Of a DNA stretch of 46,912 nt, positions 30,730-39,167 are shown piece by piece. Numbering within the stretch: position 1 is the first letter of the stretch; every line of letters starts with the position of its first letter. The DNA is taken from positions 1 through 46,912 of the forward strand of contig NZ_WWJT01000212.1 in the NCBI RefSeq assembly GCF_009865385.1, read 5' to 3'. Source of the stretch: Streptomyces sp. SID486. Its GTDB lineage: Bacteria > Actinomycetota > Actinomycetes > Streptomycetales > Streptomycetaceae. The notes beneath the pieces were generated by a model, which saw only the letters and a program-made list of their open reading frames with translations, was not told the origin of the DNA and did no database searches. The position numbers and the translations under genes were made by a program.

Positions 30730-33051
30730 ATGAGAGGGACCCGGCGCACGCGGCTGTGTCTGGCCGGGGTGATGGCAGCGTCGGCGCTGATCACCGCCCC
30801 CGCCGCACGGGCCGCCGAGCGGGCCGACGGCCACCTCGCCGACCTGGTGAACCCGTTCATCGGGAGCCAGAACGAGGGCAACACCTTCCCCGGCGCCGCC
30901 GTGCCCTTCGGCATGGTGCAGCTCTCCCCGGACACCGGGCACAGCACCGGCTACGACTACACGCAGAACCGTATCCGCGGCTTCTCCCTGGTCCATCTCT
31001 CCGGCGTCGGCTGCCGTATCGGCGGTGATCTGCCGGTGCTGCCCACCACCGGTGACGTCACCCGGACGGACTACGCCCAGTACGCGGCGGCCTTCTCGCA
31101 CGACGACGAGGAGGCGAGCCCCGGCTACTACCGTGTCGGCCTCGCCTCCGGCATCCGCGCCGAACTGACCGCGACCGCCCGCACCGGAGTGCAGCGCTAC
31201 ACCTTTCCGGCCACCGGCAAGGCCAACGTCCTGCTGAACGCGGCCCAGTCGCTGCACAAGGCGGTGAGCAGCACGGTGGAGGTCCTGGACGACCGCACCG
31301 TGCGCACCGAGATCACCGGCCACGGCTTCTGCCGGGACACCGGCCCGTACACCGTCTACACGATCACCCGCTTCAGCCGGCCGTTCACGGCCCACGGCAC
31401 CTGGGACGGCAGTACCGTCACCCCCGGTGCCCGCAGCGGGTCCGGCGGCGCCTACGTCCGCTTCGACACCACCCGGGACCGCACCGTCGAGGCGACCACC
31501 GCGCTGTCGTACGTGGACGCGCGCGGCGCCGCGACCAACCTGCGCGCCGAGGGCGGCCGGTCGTTCGACGCCGTGCGCGAGCGTGCCCGCGCGCAGTGGG
31601 AGCGCCGGCTCGCCGGGGTCCGGGTGCGGGGCGGCACGCCCACGCTGCGCCGGACCTTCTACTCCTCGCTGTACCGGTCCTTCCTCGCGCCCAACGTCGG
31701 CGGCGACGCCGACGGCCGCTACTTCGGCTGGGACCGCCGCACGCACCGCGCCCGGGGCTTCACCTACTACCAGAACTGGTCGCTGTGGGACACCTACCGC
31801 ACCCAGGCCCAGCTCCTCGCGCTGCTCGCGCCGCGCGAGGCCCGGGACATGGCGCGGTCGGTGGTCGCCGTCGACGAGGACGGCGGATGGCTGCCCAAGT
31901 GGGGTTACGGACCGGTCGAGACGAACATCATGAGCGGCGACCCCGTCACCCCGTTCCTGACCACCGCCTACCAGCTGGGACTGCTCAAGGGCTTCGAGGA
32001 GCGGGCCTACCGGGCGCTGCGCAAGAACGCCGACGGCGTGCCCCCGGCGGAGTACCCGGGCATCGGCCGCGAGGCCAACGCCGAGTACCTCGCCGACGGT
32101 TTCGCGCCGTACGTGAAGGGCCGGCCGTACGCCAAGGCGGGCGACTCCGACTACCACCACGGCGCCTCCGTCACCCTGGAGTACGCGCTCGCCGACGCGA
32201 TGCTCGCCCAGATGGCCCGCGGCCTCGGACACCACGAGGACGCGGCCCGCTACGCCGCCCGCTCGCGGAACTACCGCAACGTCTTCGACCCCACGACCGG
32301 CTTCTTCCGGGCCCGCGACACCACCGGCGCCTTCACCGGCCCCGCCGACCCGGCCCGCGCCACCGGCTTCCACGAGGGCACGGCCTGGCAGTACCAGTGG
32401 CTCGTCCCGCAGGACGTACCGGGCATGGTCGGGCTGATCGGCGGCAAGCGCGCCGCCAACGACCGGCTGGACGCCTTCTTCGCCTACGACCGGCTGCTCG
32501 CCGACCCGGAGCGCACCGCCCGCGAGGTGTGGGTGCACGGCGACCCGTACGCCTACTACAACGCGGCGGTGTACAACCCGATGAACGAGCCGGACCTCAT
32601 CGCGCCCTACACCTACCTCTCCACCGGTCAGCCCTGGAAGACCACGGACGTGGTGCACGCCGCCCTCACCCTGTTCACCGACGGTCCCACCGGCATGACC
32701 GGCAACGACGACCTCGGCACCATGTCCGCCTGGAACGTGCTGTCGTCGATCGGGCTGTTCCCGGTCCAGCCCGGCTACGACACCTGGGGCCTGACCACCC
32801 CGGTCTTCGACCGTGTCGAGCTGGCCCTGGACCGCCGCTACTGGCCGGGCGGCGCCCTGACGGTGACCGCGCCCGGCACCTCGGCCGCCGACCGTTACGT
32901 GCAGTCCGTACGCACCGACGGGACACCGCACGGCCGGACGTACCTGACCACCGCCGCGCTGCGCTCGCTGCGCACCCTCGCCTTCACGGTCGGCCCGCAC
33001 CCGTCGGAGTGGGGTACGTCACCCCAAGCGGCGCCGCCCGCTCTGAGGTGA
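30730..33051 (+). CDS. secreted GH92 alpha-1,2-mannosidase-type glycosidase
   Basis: 773 residues from the ATG at 30730 (GGAGG nine bases upstream). Signal peptide RRTRLCLAGVMAASALITAPAARAAE. The GH92 N-terminal domain begins VNPFIGSQNEGNTFPGAAVPFGMVQLSPDT. The catalytic (alpha/alpha)6 part includes FYSSLYRSFLAPNV, the WQYQWLVPQDVPGMVGLIGG stretch and TGNDDLGTMSAWNVLSSIGLFPVQPG, the family signature, where most members have GNED. GH92 enzymes are calcium-dependent exo-alpha-mannosidases that trim high-mannose N-glycans or yeast mannan. It stands alone here, but a likely N-glycan operon with GH85 begins 10 kb downstream. No copy of that operon's LacI operator is visible in its promoter region. 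Confidence 0.93.
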   Translation: MRGTRRTRLCLAGVMAASALITAPAARAAERADGHLADLVNPFIGSQNEGNTFPGAAVPFGMVQLSPDTGHSTGYDYTQNRIRGFSLVHLSGVGCRIGGDLPVLPTTGDVTRTDYAQYAAAFSHDDEEASPGYYRVGLASGIRAELTATARTGVQRYTFPATGKANVLLNAAQSLHKAVSSTVEVLDDRTVRTEITGHGFCRDTGPYTVYTITRFSRPFTAHGTWDGSTVTPGARSGSGGAYVRFDTTRDRTVEATTALSYVDARGAATNLRAEGGRSFDAVRERARAQWERRLAGVRVRGGTPTLRRTFYSSLYRSFLAPNVGGDADGRYFGWDRRTHRARGFTYYQNWSLWDTYRTQAQLLALLAPREARDMARSVVAVDEDGGWLPKWGYGPVETNIMSGDPVTPFLTTAYQLGLLKGFEERAYRALRKNADGVPPAEYPGIGREANAEYLADGFAPYVKGRPYAKAGDSDYHHGASVTLEYALADAMLAQMARGLGHHEDAARYAARSRNYRNVFDPTTGFFRARDTTGAFTGPADPARATGFHEGTAWQYQWLVPQDVPGMVGLIGGKRAANDRLDAFFAYDRLLADPERTAREVWVHGDPYAYYNAAVYNPMNEPDLIAPYTYLSTGQPWKTTDVVHAALTLFTDGPTGMTGNDDLGTMSAWNVLSSIGLFPVQPGYDTWGLTTPVFDRVELALDRRYWPGGALTVTAPGTSAADRYVQSVRTDGTPHGRTYLTTAALRSLRTLAFTVGPHPSEWGTSPQAAPPALR

Positions 33052-33096
33052 CCTCAGCCGCCTCCCCGGCCCCGCCGCTCCCACCGGCGGCGGGGC

Positions 33097-33158
33097 TTAA
33101 CCTGACGTTAACTATGCGTAGCCTGATCGTACTTGACCGTAATCCCCTGCCGGGGATT
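33097..33158 (+). promoter_or_regulatory. inverted repeat and leader hairpin upstream of WS/DGAT gene
   Basis: TTAAC and GTTAA flank CTGAC (33097-33111). This is an AT-rich site in GC-rich surroundings and resembles half of the TTGACGTTAACGTCAA-type sites of MerR-family acyl-CoA regulators. Downstream, AATCCCC/GGGGATT with a TGCC loop (33141-33158) forms a 7-bp hairpin 40 bases before the start codon. Function of either is inferred. Confidence 0.4.
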
Positions 33159-33198
33159 GACTGCTGAGGCAGCCGTCGCCCACGCGTGAGGCAAACCC

Positions 33199-34530
33199 TT
33201 GACTTCCGACCTGCTCGCTCCCCTCGACCTGGCCTTCTGGAACATGGAGTCCGACCGGCACCCCATGCACCTCGGCGCGCTCGGTGTCTTCGCCGCGCAC
33301 TCGCCGACCGCCGGGGCGCACGCGGCCGACCTGCTCGCCGCCCGCGCCGCCGCCGTGCCCGGACTGCGCCTGCGCATCCGCGACCTCTGGCAGCCGCTCG
33401 CCTTCGGCGGCGCGGCCCGCGAGAGCGACCCGGACTTCGACCCCCTCGACCACGTCCGGCTGCACGCGCCGACCGACGACTTCCACGCCGTCGCCGGCCG
33501 GCTGATGGAACGCCCGCTGGAACGCGGCCGGCCGCCGTGGGAGGCCCATGTGCTGCCCGGCGAGGACGGGGTGTCCTTCGCGGTGCTCTTCAAGTTCCAC
33601 CACGCCCTCGCCGACGGGCTGCGCGCGCTGAAGCTGGCCGCCGGCATCCTGGACCCCGTCGACCTGCCCGAACGCGCACCCCGCCCCGTCGAGCCGCCCC
33701 GCGGCCTGCTGTCCGACGTGCGCCGGCTGCCCGCGCGGGTCCCCGGGCTGGTCAGGGACGCGCTGTCCGACGCCGGCCGGGCCCTGGACATCGGCGCCTC
33801 GCTCGCCCGCTCCACCCTCGGGATGCGCCCGTGCGCCGCCCTCACCTCCACGCCGAGCGGCACCCGCCGCACCGCCGGGGTCGTCCTCGACATCGACGAC
33901 GTCCACCGGGTGCGCAAGAGCGCGGGCGGCACCGTGAACGACGTGCTCATCGCGGTGGTCGCCGGCGCCCTGCGCCGCTGGCTGGAAGAACGCGGCGACG
34001 GCACCGAGAAAGTCGCGCCGCGCGCCCTGATCCCCGTCTCCCGGCGCCGCCCGGGCACCGCCCAGACACAGGGCAACCGGCTCTCCGGCTATCTGATACG
34101 GCTCCCGGTGCACGAGCCCGACCCGCTCGGCCGCCTGCACACGGTGCGCACCGCGATGGTCCGCAACAAGGACGCCGGCGCCGACCGGGGCGCGGGCGCG
34201 GTCGCGCTGCTCGCCGACCACGTCCCGGCCCTCGGCCACCGGCTCGGCGGACCGCTGGTCGGCCAGGCCGCCCGGCTGTGGTTCGACATCCTGGTCACCA
34301 GCGTGCCGCTGCCCGGCCTCGGGCTCCGGCTCGGCGGCCACCAGCTGACCGAGGTGTTCCCGCTGGCCCCGCTCGCGCCCGGCCAGGCACTGGCGGTCGC
34401 GATCTCGACCTACCGCGGGCACGTGCACTACGGCCTCGTGGCCGACGCCCGGGCCGTGCCCGACCTGGACCGATTCGCACACGCGGTCTCGGCGGAGGTG
34501 GAGACGCTGCTGTCGGTGTGCGATCACTGA
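33199..34530 (+). CDS. WS/DGAT family acyltransferase (wax ester synthase / diacylglycerol acyltransferase)
   Basis: 443 residues with a TTG start; the sequence MTSDLLAPLDLAFWNMESDRHPMHLGAL is the usual family N-terminus, so the start is trusted. The catalytic motif HHxxxDG is present as FHHALADG, and the C-terminal NVPGP-like region appears as VTSVPLPGLGLRLGG. Family members make triacylglycerol or wax esters from acyl-CoA at the membrane, the main storage lipid of Streptomyces in stationary phase. It is flanked by non-lipid genes. A 9-bp GGGCCCGGG/CCCGGGCCC stem 28 bases after the stop probably terminates it. Confidence 0.92.
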   Translation: MTSDLLAPLDLAFWNMESDRHPMHLGALGVFAAHSPTAGAHAADLLAARAAAVPGLRLRIRDLWQPLAFGGAARESDPDFDPLDHVRLHAPTDDFHAVAGRLMERPLERGRPPWEAHVLPGEDGVSFAVLFKFHHALADGLRALKLAAGILDPVDLPERAPRPVEPPRGLLSDVRRLPARVPGLVRDALSDAGRALDIGASLARSTLGMRPCAALTSTPSGTRRTAGVVLDIDDVHRVRKSAGGTVNDVLIAVVAGALRRWLEERGDGTEKVAPRALIPVSRRRPGTAQTQGNRLSGYLIRLPVHEPDPLGRLHTVRTAMVRNKDAGADRGAGAVALLADHVPALGHRLGGPLVGQAARLWFDILVTSVPLPGLGLRLGGHQLTEVFPLAPLAPGQALAVAISTYRGHVHYGLVADARAVPDLDRFAHAVSAEVETLLSVCDH

Positions 34531-34557
34531 GGCGCCGCCGGGCGCCCCGCGGGGGCG

Positions 34558-34589
34558 GGGCCCGGGGGAGCGGTTTGGTTCCCGGGCCC
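34558..34589 (+). terminator. stem-loop terminator after WS/DGAT gene
   Basis: GGGCCCGGG (34558-34566) and CCCGGGCCC (34581-34589) pair perfectly around a 14-base loop. It is 28 bases past the stop at 34530 and before the next promoter; no U-tract, as common in Streptomyces. Confidence 0.65.
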
Positions 34590-34667
34590 GGCGCTCCGTA
34601 AAATCCGCTGTTCGAAGGCGGGCGCGAGTCGGAGCGCTGCGCGGGTGATCAGGGAAGCGGCAGCGCG

Positions 34668-36170
34668 ATGACGGTGACAGAGGACGGCTCGGCGTCCATG
34701 GACGAGGTGGTCTACGGGCCCGGGATCGACCCCGAGCGGCTGGCCGTCTGCCTGAGCGTGCTGGACGAACTCGACCGGATCGAGGTCGACCACCCCGACG
34801 CGATCGCGGTGCGCCGGGCCACCTCGGCCATCTACCGCACGGTCAAGCAGCGCCGCCGCCAGGAGCGCCGGGCCGCCAAGACCGCGCACGACCGCACGGT
34901 CACGGAGGCCACCGCCACCGGCTCCGCCGAGCGCATCGACGACGAGACCGAGGGCATCCTGCCCTCATCCAAGATCGGCGAGGGCCGGATCGCGGGCATA
35001 CTCCAGCGCCCCCGCTCCTGCTACGTCTGCAAGCAGCGCTACGTCGAGGTCGACTACTTCTACCACCAGCTCTGCCAGAAGTGCGCCGCCGAGAACCGTG
35101 CCAGGCGGGACGCCCGCGCGGACCTCACCGGCAAGCGCGCCCTGCTCACCGGTGGCCGGGCCAAGATCGGCATGTACATCGCGCTGCGCCTGCTGCGCGA
35201 CGGCGCGCACACGACGATCACGACGCGGTTCCCCAAGGACGCCATCCGCCGCTTCAGGGCGATGGAGGACTCGGCGGACTGGATGCACCGGCTGGAGGTC
35301 GTCGGCATCGACCTGCGCGACCCGGCCCAGGCCGTCGCGCTGGCCGACCAGGTGGCCGAGGCGGGCCCGCTGGACATCCTGATCAACAACGCCACCCAGA
35401 CCGTACGCCGGCTGCCCTCCGCCTACGCCGCGCTCGTCGAGGGCGAGAGCGCCCCGCTGCCGGCCGGCGAGCTGCCCGCCCACCACGTCATCGGCGCCTT
35501 CAACTCCGGCGCGGTCGGTGAGCTCGGCGCCGCCGCCGCGCTGCCCGCCGGCGTGAGCGGCCTCGACGCGCAGCAGGTCTCCGACCTCGCGCTGGTCGCC
35601 GGCAACGCCAGCGTCGCCCGGCACCTCGACGGCACCGCCATCGACGCGGGCGGCCTGCTGCCGGACGTCGTCGACACCAACACCTGGGTGCAGACGATCG
35701 AGCAGATCTCCCCGGTGGAGCTGCTGGAAACCCAGCTGTGCAACTACACGGCGCCGTTCATCCTGATCAGCAAGCTCCGCCCGGCCATGGCCGACGCGGC
35801 GGCGAAATCGGCGAGCGGGCGGGCGTACATCGTGAACGTCTCGGCCATGGAGGGCGTCTTCAGCCGCGGCTACAAGGGCGCGGGCCACCCGAACACCAAT
35901 GCCGCCAAGGCCGCGATGAACATGGTGACGCGGACCAGCGGCGAGGAGATGTTCCAGACCGACCGCATCCTGATGACGTCGGTCGACACCGGCTGGATCA
36001 CCGACGAACGCCCGCACTACGACAAGCTGCGCCTGGCGGAGGCCGGTTTCCACGCCCCCCTCGACCTGGTCGACGGTGCCGCCCGTGTCTACGACCCCAT
36101 CGTGCGCGGAGAGGCCGGCGAGGATCTGTACGGGGTCTTCCTGAAGGACTACGCGCCCGGCAAGTGGTGA
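34668..36170 (+). CDS. SDR-family protein with N-terminal zinc-ribbon module
   Basis: 500 residues. The first ~110 are helical and charged. Cysteines 118, 121, 136 and 139 (CYVC...CQKC) form a zinc-ribbon-like knot. The short-chain dehydrogenase domain starts at ~153 with LTGGRAKIGMYIAL (residues 160-173), then NNATQTVRRL, then Ser392 in VNVSAMEGVF. The usual catalytic YxxxK is THR-based here: T410-x3-K414 in GHPNTNAAKAAMNMV, so the proton-donating tyrosine is missing. The domain also has a long insertion (about 265-355). This looks like a conserved but non-canonical SDR lineage; substrate and even catalysis are uncertain. Confidence 0.85.
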   Translation: MTVTEDGSASMDEVVYGPGIDPERLAVCLSVLDELDRIEVDHPDAIAVRRATSAIYRTVKQRRRQERRAAKTAHDRTVTEATATGSAERIDDETEGILPSSKIGEGRIAGILQRPRSCYVCKQRYVEVDYFYHQLCQKCAAENRARRDARADLTGKRALLTGGRAKIGMYIALRLLRDGAHTTITTRFPKDAIRRFRAMEDSADWMHRLEVVGIDLRDPAQAVALADQVAEAGPLDILINNATQTVRRLPSAYAALVEGESAPLPAGELPAHHVIGAFNSGAVGELGAAAALPAGVSGLDAQQVSDLALVAGNASVARHLDGTAIDAGGLLPDVVDTNTWVQTIEQISPVELLETQLCNYTAPFILISKLRPAMADAAAKSASGRAYIVNVSAMEGVFSRGYKGAGHPNTNAAKAAMNMVTRTSGEEMFQTDRILMTSVDTGWITDERPHYDKLRLAEAGFHAPLDLVDGAARVYDPIVRGEAGEDLYGVFLKDYAPGKW

Positions 36171-36201
36171 CGCGCGGCGACCGAACGGCGGCGGCCGGCC
36201 C

Positions 36202-36597
36202 TCAGTCGACCGCCCCGAGCCGTGCGTGGCGGGCCGCCACCAGCTCCAGCACCGTCCGCCAGTCCTCCAGCACGCCCGCGTCCAGGCCGGCCGTACGGGC
36301 CTCCTCGTCGGCCTGGCGCAGCCGCGGCAGGCCGTCGTCGGCGAGGCCCGGTTCCCCGCGCACCAGCCGCGCCACCCGCTCCCCGAGCAGGCAGCGCACC
36401 GCCTCGGCCGCGCCGAGCGCCCGGTGCGCCTCCTCACCCGGACGGAGCAGCGGCCCGATGCCCCGCACCAGGGCCGCGACCTGCAGCTCCTTGTCGGCGG
36501 GGCGGCTTCGGCGCAGCAGCGCCGCGGTCCGCAGCGCGTGCTGAGGCCGGGCGGCGTACAGCAGATCCATCAGCTCCTCGACGCTGCGCAGCTCCAT
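36202..36597 (-). CDS. small HD-domain-like protein with degenerate metal site
   Basis: 131 residues. The start MELRSVEELMDLLYAARPQHALRTAALLRRSRPADKELQVAALVRGIGPLL parallels HD-phosphohydrolase/PhnZ-like proteins (HALQ...A..L..AALLHDIG). His20 is kept, but the HD pair is replaced by Arg45-Gly46, so metal-dependent hydrolysis is unlikely. AAGGA lies upstream of the ATG. It converges with the SDR gene, 31 bases between stops. Function is unknown; it may be a regulatory or structural relic of an HD enzyme. Confidence 0.72.
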   Translation of the reverse strand: MELRSVEELMDLLYAARPQHALRTAALLRRSRPADKELQVAALVRGIGPLLRPGEEAHRALGAAEAVRCLLGERVARLVRGEPGLADDGLPRLRQADEEARTAGLDAGVLEDWRTVLELVAARHARLGAVD

Positions 36598-37088
36598 GCG
36601 TCAGTCCTTCCGCGAGACAGCCGTTGCCGCGCCAGCAGACCATGTCCGCCTTGCCACCCGGCCAACGGCACCTGAACTGAACCGGATCCCGCCGACCGTC
36701 GCCCCCAAACTCGAAGAGGTGTTCGCCCAGGTAGGCCGAGTGGGTGATTCCATGCGTCGGGCGAGTGAGCGGCTTGTTTCAAAAAGCCCCATATTGAGGG
36801 GTATTGAGGGGCTGCTCGAAGCAAAGGGCTTACGGGTTGTTTGCATTCCCTATCGAGCGGATGCCTGCTCATTTGGTTAATCTGGAGCGGACGGACAACA
36901 GTACGGGGTCCCACCCACACCCATCGTCCGTCCCGGGGCGAGCCCGTCGACAGCGGCCTGCTCTGACCGAGGTACCGGCGCCACCGCGTCCGAACTGGCC
37001 TTCCATCCAGACCCGAGCGGGCGTCCAGCGCCGAAGCGCAGACTGTTCGGTACGCCCCGAGGGTGACCCGACACATAAGGAGTGCGCG
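36598..37088. promoter_or_regulatory. long lower-GC leader region upstream of the 57-residue gene
   Basis: 491 bases without a supportable gene. Bases ~36770-36885 are distinctly richer in A/T than anything nearby. They hold the tandem decamer TATTGAGGGG twice (36792-36811). The pair AGCCCC (36785-36790)/GGGGCT (36808-36813) can form a hairpin that, on the minus strand, is followed by TTTTT like an intrinsic terminator. Minus transcripts from the amidase side could stop here, or the element could regulate plus transcription. The AT-rich core suggests a promoter or a nucleoid-protein site. Confidence 0.5.
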
Positions 37089-37262
37089 GTGACACCGGAG
37101 AAGACGAATCGCGAGCAGCGCCCCGCGGAACACACGGAGCGCGTGGGCCGGCGGCCCGGAGAGCTCGGCAGCCTCGACGTGTGGGCCCGGTCCGCCCCGA
37201 TCCGCCTCGCGGGGTACGAGGACGACCTGGCCGAGCCCCACATCCTGCCGAGCGTGGACTGA
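37089..37262 (+). CDS. 57-residue orphan protein, unknown function
   Basis: GTG start with AAGGAG seven bases upstream, the best ribosome binding site in this stretch. The basic, polar first half (TPEKTNREQRPAEHTERVGRRPG) is followed by a more structured part (ELGSLDVWARSAPIRLAGYE) and an acidic end (DDLAEPHILPSVD). There are no cysteines, signal peptide or membrane segment. It is separated from the GNAT gene by 57 bases. The uneven composition and the long leader suggest a genuine regulated gene. No modifying-enzyme genes adjoin it, so a RiPP precursor is not supported. Family not recognised. Confidence 0.65.
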   Translation: MTPEKTNREQRPAEHTERVGRRPGELGSLDVWARSAPIRLAGYEDDLAEPHILPSVD

Positions 37263-37319
37263 CCCCCGGGGCCGGACCCGTCGCGATCGCGCACGCATGG
37301 GCGTGACAGACTCACGCCC

Positions 37320-37805
37320 ATGCTGATCAGAGAAGCCGCGGCCGAGGACTGGCCGCGGATCTGGCCTTTCTGGCACCGGATCGTCGCCGCCGCCGAGAGT
37401 TACGCATGGGACCCGGAGACCACCGAGGAAGCGGCCCGCGACCTGTGGATGGGCCCGGCCAAGCGGGTCTACGTCGCCGAGGACGAGAGCGGAACGGTGG
37501 TCGGCTCCGCCTACCTCACCGCCAACTACGGCGGCCCCGCCGCCCGCGTGGCCAACGCCGGCTTCATGGTCGACCCCGACCGCTCCGGTCGCGGCATCGG
37601 CCGCGCGCTCGCCGGACACCTCCTCGCCGAGGCCAGGGCGCACGGCTTCCGCGCGATGGTCTTCAACGCCGTGGTCGAGACGAACCCCGCCGTCGGCCTG
37701 TGGGCCTCACTCGGCTTCACGATCCTCGGCACCGTCCCGGAGGCGTTCGACCACCCCCGGCACGGCCGCGTCGGGCTGCACATCATGTACCGCGCGCTGG
37801 ACTGA
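37320..37805 (+). CDS. GNAT-family N-acetyltransferase
   Basis: 161 residues, complete GNAT fold: N-terminal IREAAAEDWPRIWPFWHRI, beta-4 GSAYLTANY, the acetyl-CoA-binding V/D-x-x-x-R-G-x-G as VDPDRSGRGIGRALA, then FNAVVETNPAVGLWASLGFTILGTVPEAF and a C-terminal HIMYRAL. It closely resembles the phosphinothricin/L-amino-acid acetyltransferase-like branch in the last part. Substrate unknown. It converges with the amidase gene (9 bases between stops). Confidence 0.92.
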   Translation: MLIREAAAEDWPRIWPFWHRIVAAAESYAWDPETTEEAARDLWMGPAKRVYVAEDESGTVVGSAYLTANYGGPAARVANAGFMVDPDRSGRGIGRALAGHLLAEARAHGFRAMVFNAVVETNPAVGLWASLGFTILGTVPEAFDHPRHGRVGLHIMYRALD

Positions 37806-37814
37806 CGCCCCGCC

Positions 37815-39167
37815 TCACCGCCAGGCGGTCAGCGGCGCCGTCCGCCGCCAGGGCATCAGTTCCTCCAACTGCGCCGCCAGGTCCAGCAGGACGGCCTCCG
37901 CGCCCGGCCGGCCCACGAGTTGCACGGCGCAGGGGGCGCCCGAGGGCAGCGTGCCGGCCGGGACGGACATCGCGGGCCAGCCGGTCAGGTTCCACGGCGG
38001 CGTGAAGGGCGAATAGGCCGAGTCGGCGAGGACGTTGCGCAGCCAGCCGCGCTCGTGCCAGGGGCCGGCCTGCGGGGAACGGCGGGCCAGAGCCGGGGTG
38101 AGCAGCACGTCGTGCTCGGTGAAGAAGGGCGTCAGCCGGGCGCGCAGCCGCTCCCGGGCGGCACCGGTACGGACCGTGCCGTCGAAGCGGCGGCCCAGGG
38201 CGGCGTGCACCCGGGTCCGGCGGGCCAGCCGCGCCCGGTCCAGCCCCGCGGCGTCCCGCGCCGTCCCGGCCGTCCAGTGCTGCAGCGCGGTCACACCGAG
38301 GGAGAGCGGGTACGGCGGCTCGGCCCGCCGCACCCGGTGCCCGGCCCGGGCCAGTGCCCCGGCCGCCTGCCGCACCGCGGTCGTATACGGCCGGCTCACG
38401 CCCACCCCGGCGACCGGGCTGCGCAGAGCCACGGCGATCCTCCGGGGGCCGGGCTCCGCCGGGCGTGCGAACTCCGCGCCGGCGAGGACCCCCAGCATCA
38501 GCCGCGCGTCCTCCACGGTCGTGGCCAGCGGGCCGTTCTCCGCCATGCCGAACCAGTCGCCGTCGCCGATCCCCGCCGGCACCACCGCGTGCCCCGGCTT
38601 CAGCGTGACCAGCCCGCAGTTGGCGGCCGGGATGCGCAGCGAACCCATCCCGTCGTTGCCGAGCGCCAGTGGCACCAGCCCCGCGGCCACCGCCGCCGCG
38701 CTGCCACCGGAGGAGCCGCCGGCCGAGCGGGACGTGTCCCACGGATTGCGGGCGATGCCGTACGGGCCCTCCGTGGTGGCGAAGACGCACAGTTCGGGCA
38801 CGTTCGTCAGGCCCACGACCACGGCACCGGCCGCGCGCAGCCGGGCCACCGTCACATGGTCCTCGGCGGCCGGCCCGTCCGAGGTGGCGGCGGAGCCGCA
38901 ACGGCACGACTCGCCCCGCACCGCCAGGTTGTCCTTGACCGCCACCGGCACGCCCGCGAGGGGCAGTTCGGTCAGATCGGTACGGGCGCCCACCTCGTCG
39001 GCCTCGGCGAGCGCCGCCTCCGCCCGGACCTTCCGGAAAGCCCCGATCCGGCCGTCGAGCCGCTCGATCCGCTCGAGATGCCCGGCCACCACCTCCCGGG
39101 GCGTGACCCGCTTCTCGCGGACGGCGGCGGCGATCTCGGCGGCACTGCGGCCGGCCCAGCTGCTCAC
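37815..39167 (-). CDS. amidase-signature hydrolase
   Basis: 450 residues from the GTG at 39167, chosen because GAGGAG lies five bases upstream; an ATG 14 codons earlier lacks one. It hydrolyses an amide bond (nicotinamide-, indoleacetamide- or aryl-amide-like substrates in the family). The Ser-cisSer-Lys triad is readable: Lys78 in VAVKDN, cis-Ser152 in AGGSSGGSAAAVAAG and Ser176 in GMGSLRIPAANCG. There is no glutamine-specificity partner gene (gatB/gatC) nearby and the C-terminus is short, so it is not GatA. Cytoplasmic, no signal peptide. Confidence 0.92.
   Translation of the reverse strand: MSSWAGRSAAEIAAAVREKRVTPREVVAGHLERIERLDGRIGAFRKVRAEAALAEADEVGARTDLTELPLAGVPVAVKDNLAVRGESCRCGSAATSDGPAAEDHVTVARLRAAGAVVVGLTNVPELCVFATTEGPYGIARNPWDTSRSAGGSSGGSAAAVAAGLVPLALGNDGMGSLRIPAANCGLVTLKPGHAVVPAGIGDGDWFGMAENGPLATTVEDARLMLGVLAGAEFARPAEPGPRRIAVALRSPVAGVGVSRPYTTAVRQAAGALARAGHRVRRAEPPYPLSLGVTALQHWTAGTARDAAGLDRARLARRTRVHAALGRRFDGTVRTGAARERLRARLTPFFTEHDVLLTPALARRSPQAGPWHERGWLRNVLADSAYSPFTPPWNLTGWPAMSVPAGTLPSGAPCAVQLVGRPGAEAVLLDLAAQLEELMPWRRTAPLTAWR

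Noticed and set aside
36596..36880. 94-residue plus-strand frame in the AT-rich leader
   Set aside because: No ribosome binding site, it overlaps the start of the HD-like gene on the other strand, and codon third positions are not G/C biased.
37089..37262. RiPP precursor peptide
   Set aside because: No Cys/Ser/Thr-rich core and no modification, protease or export genes next to it.
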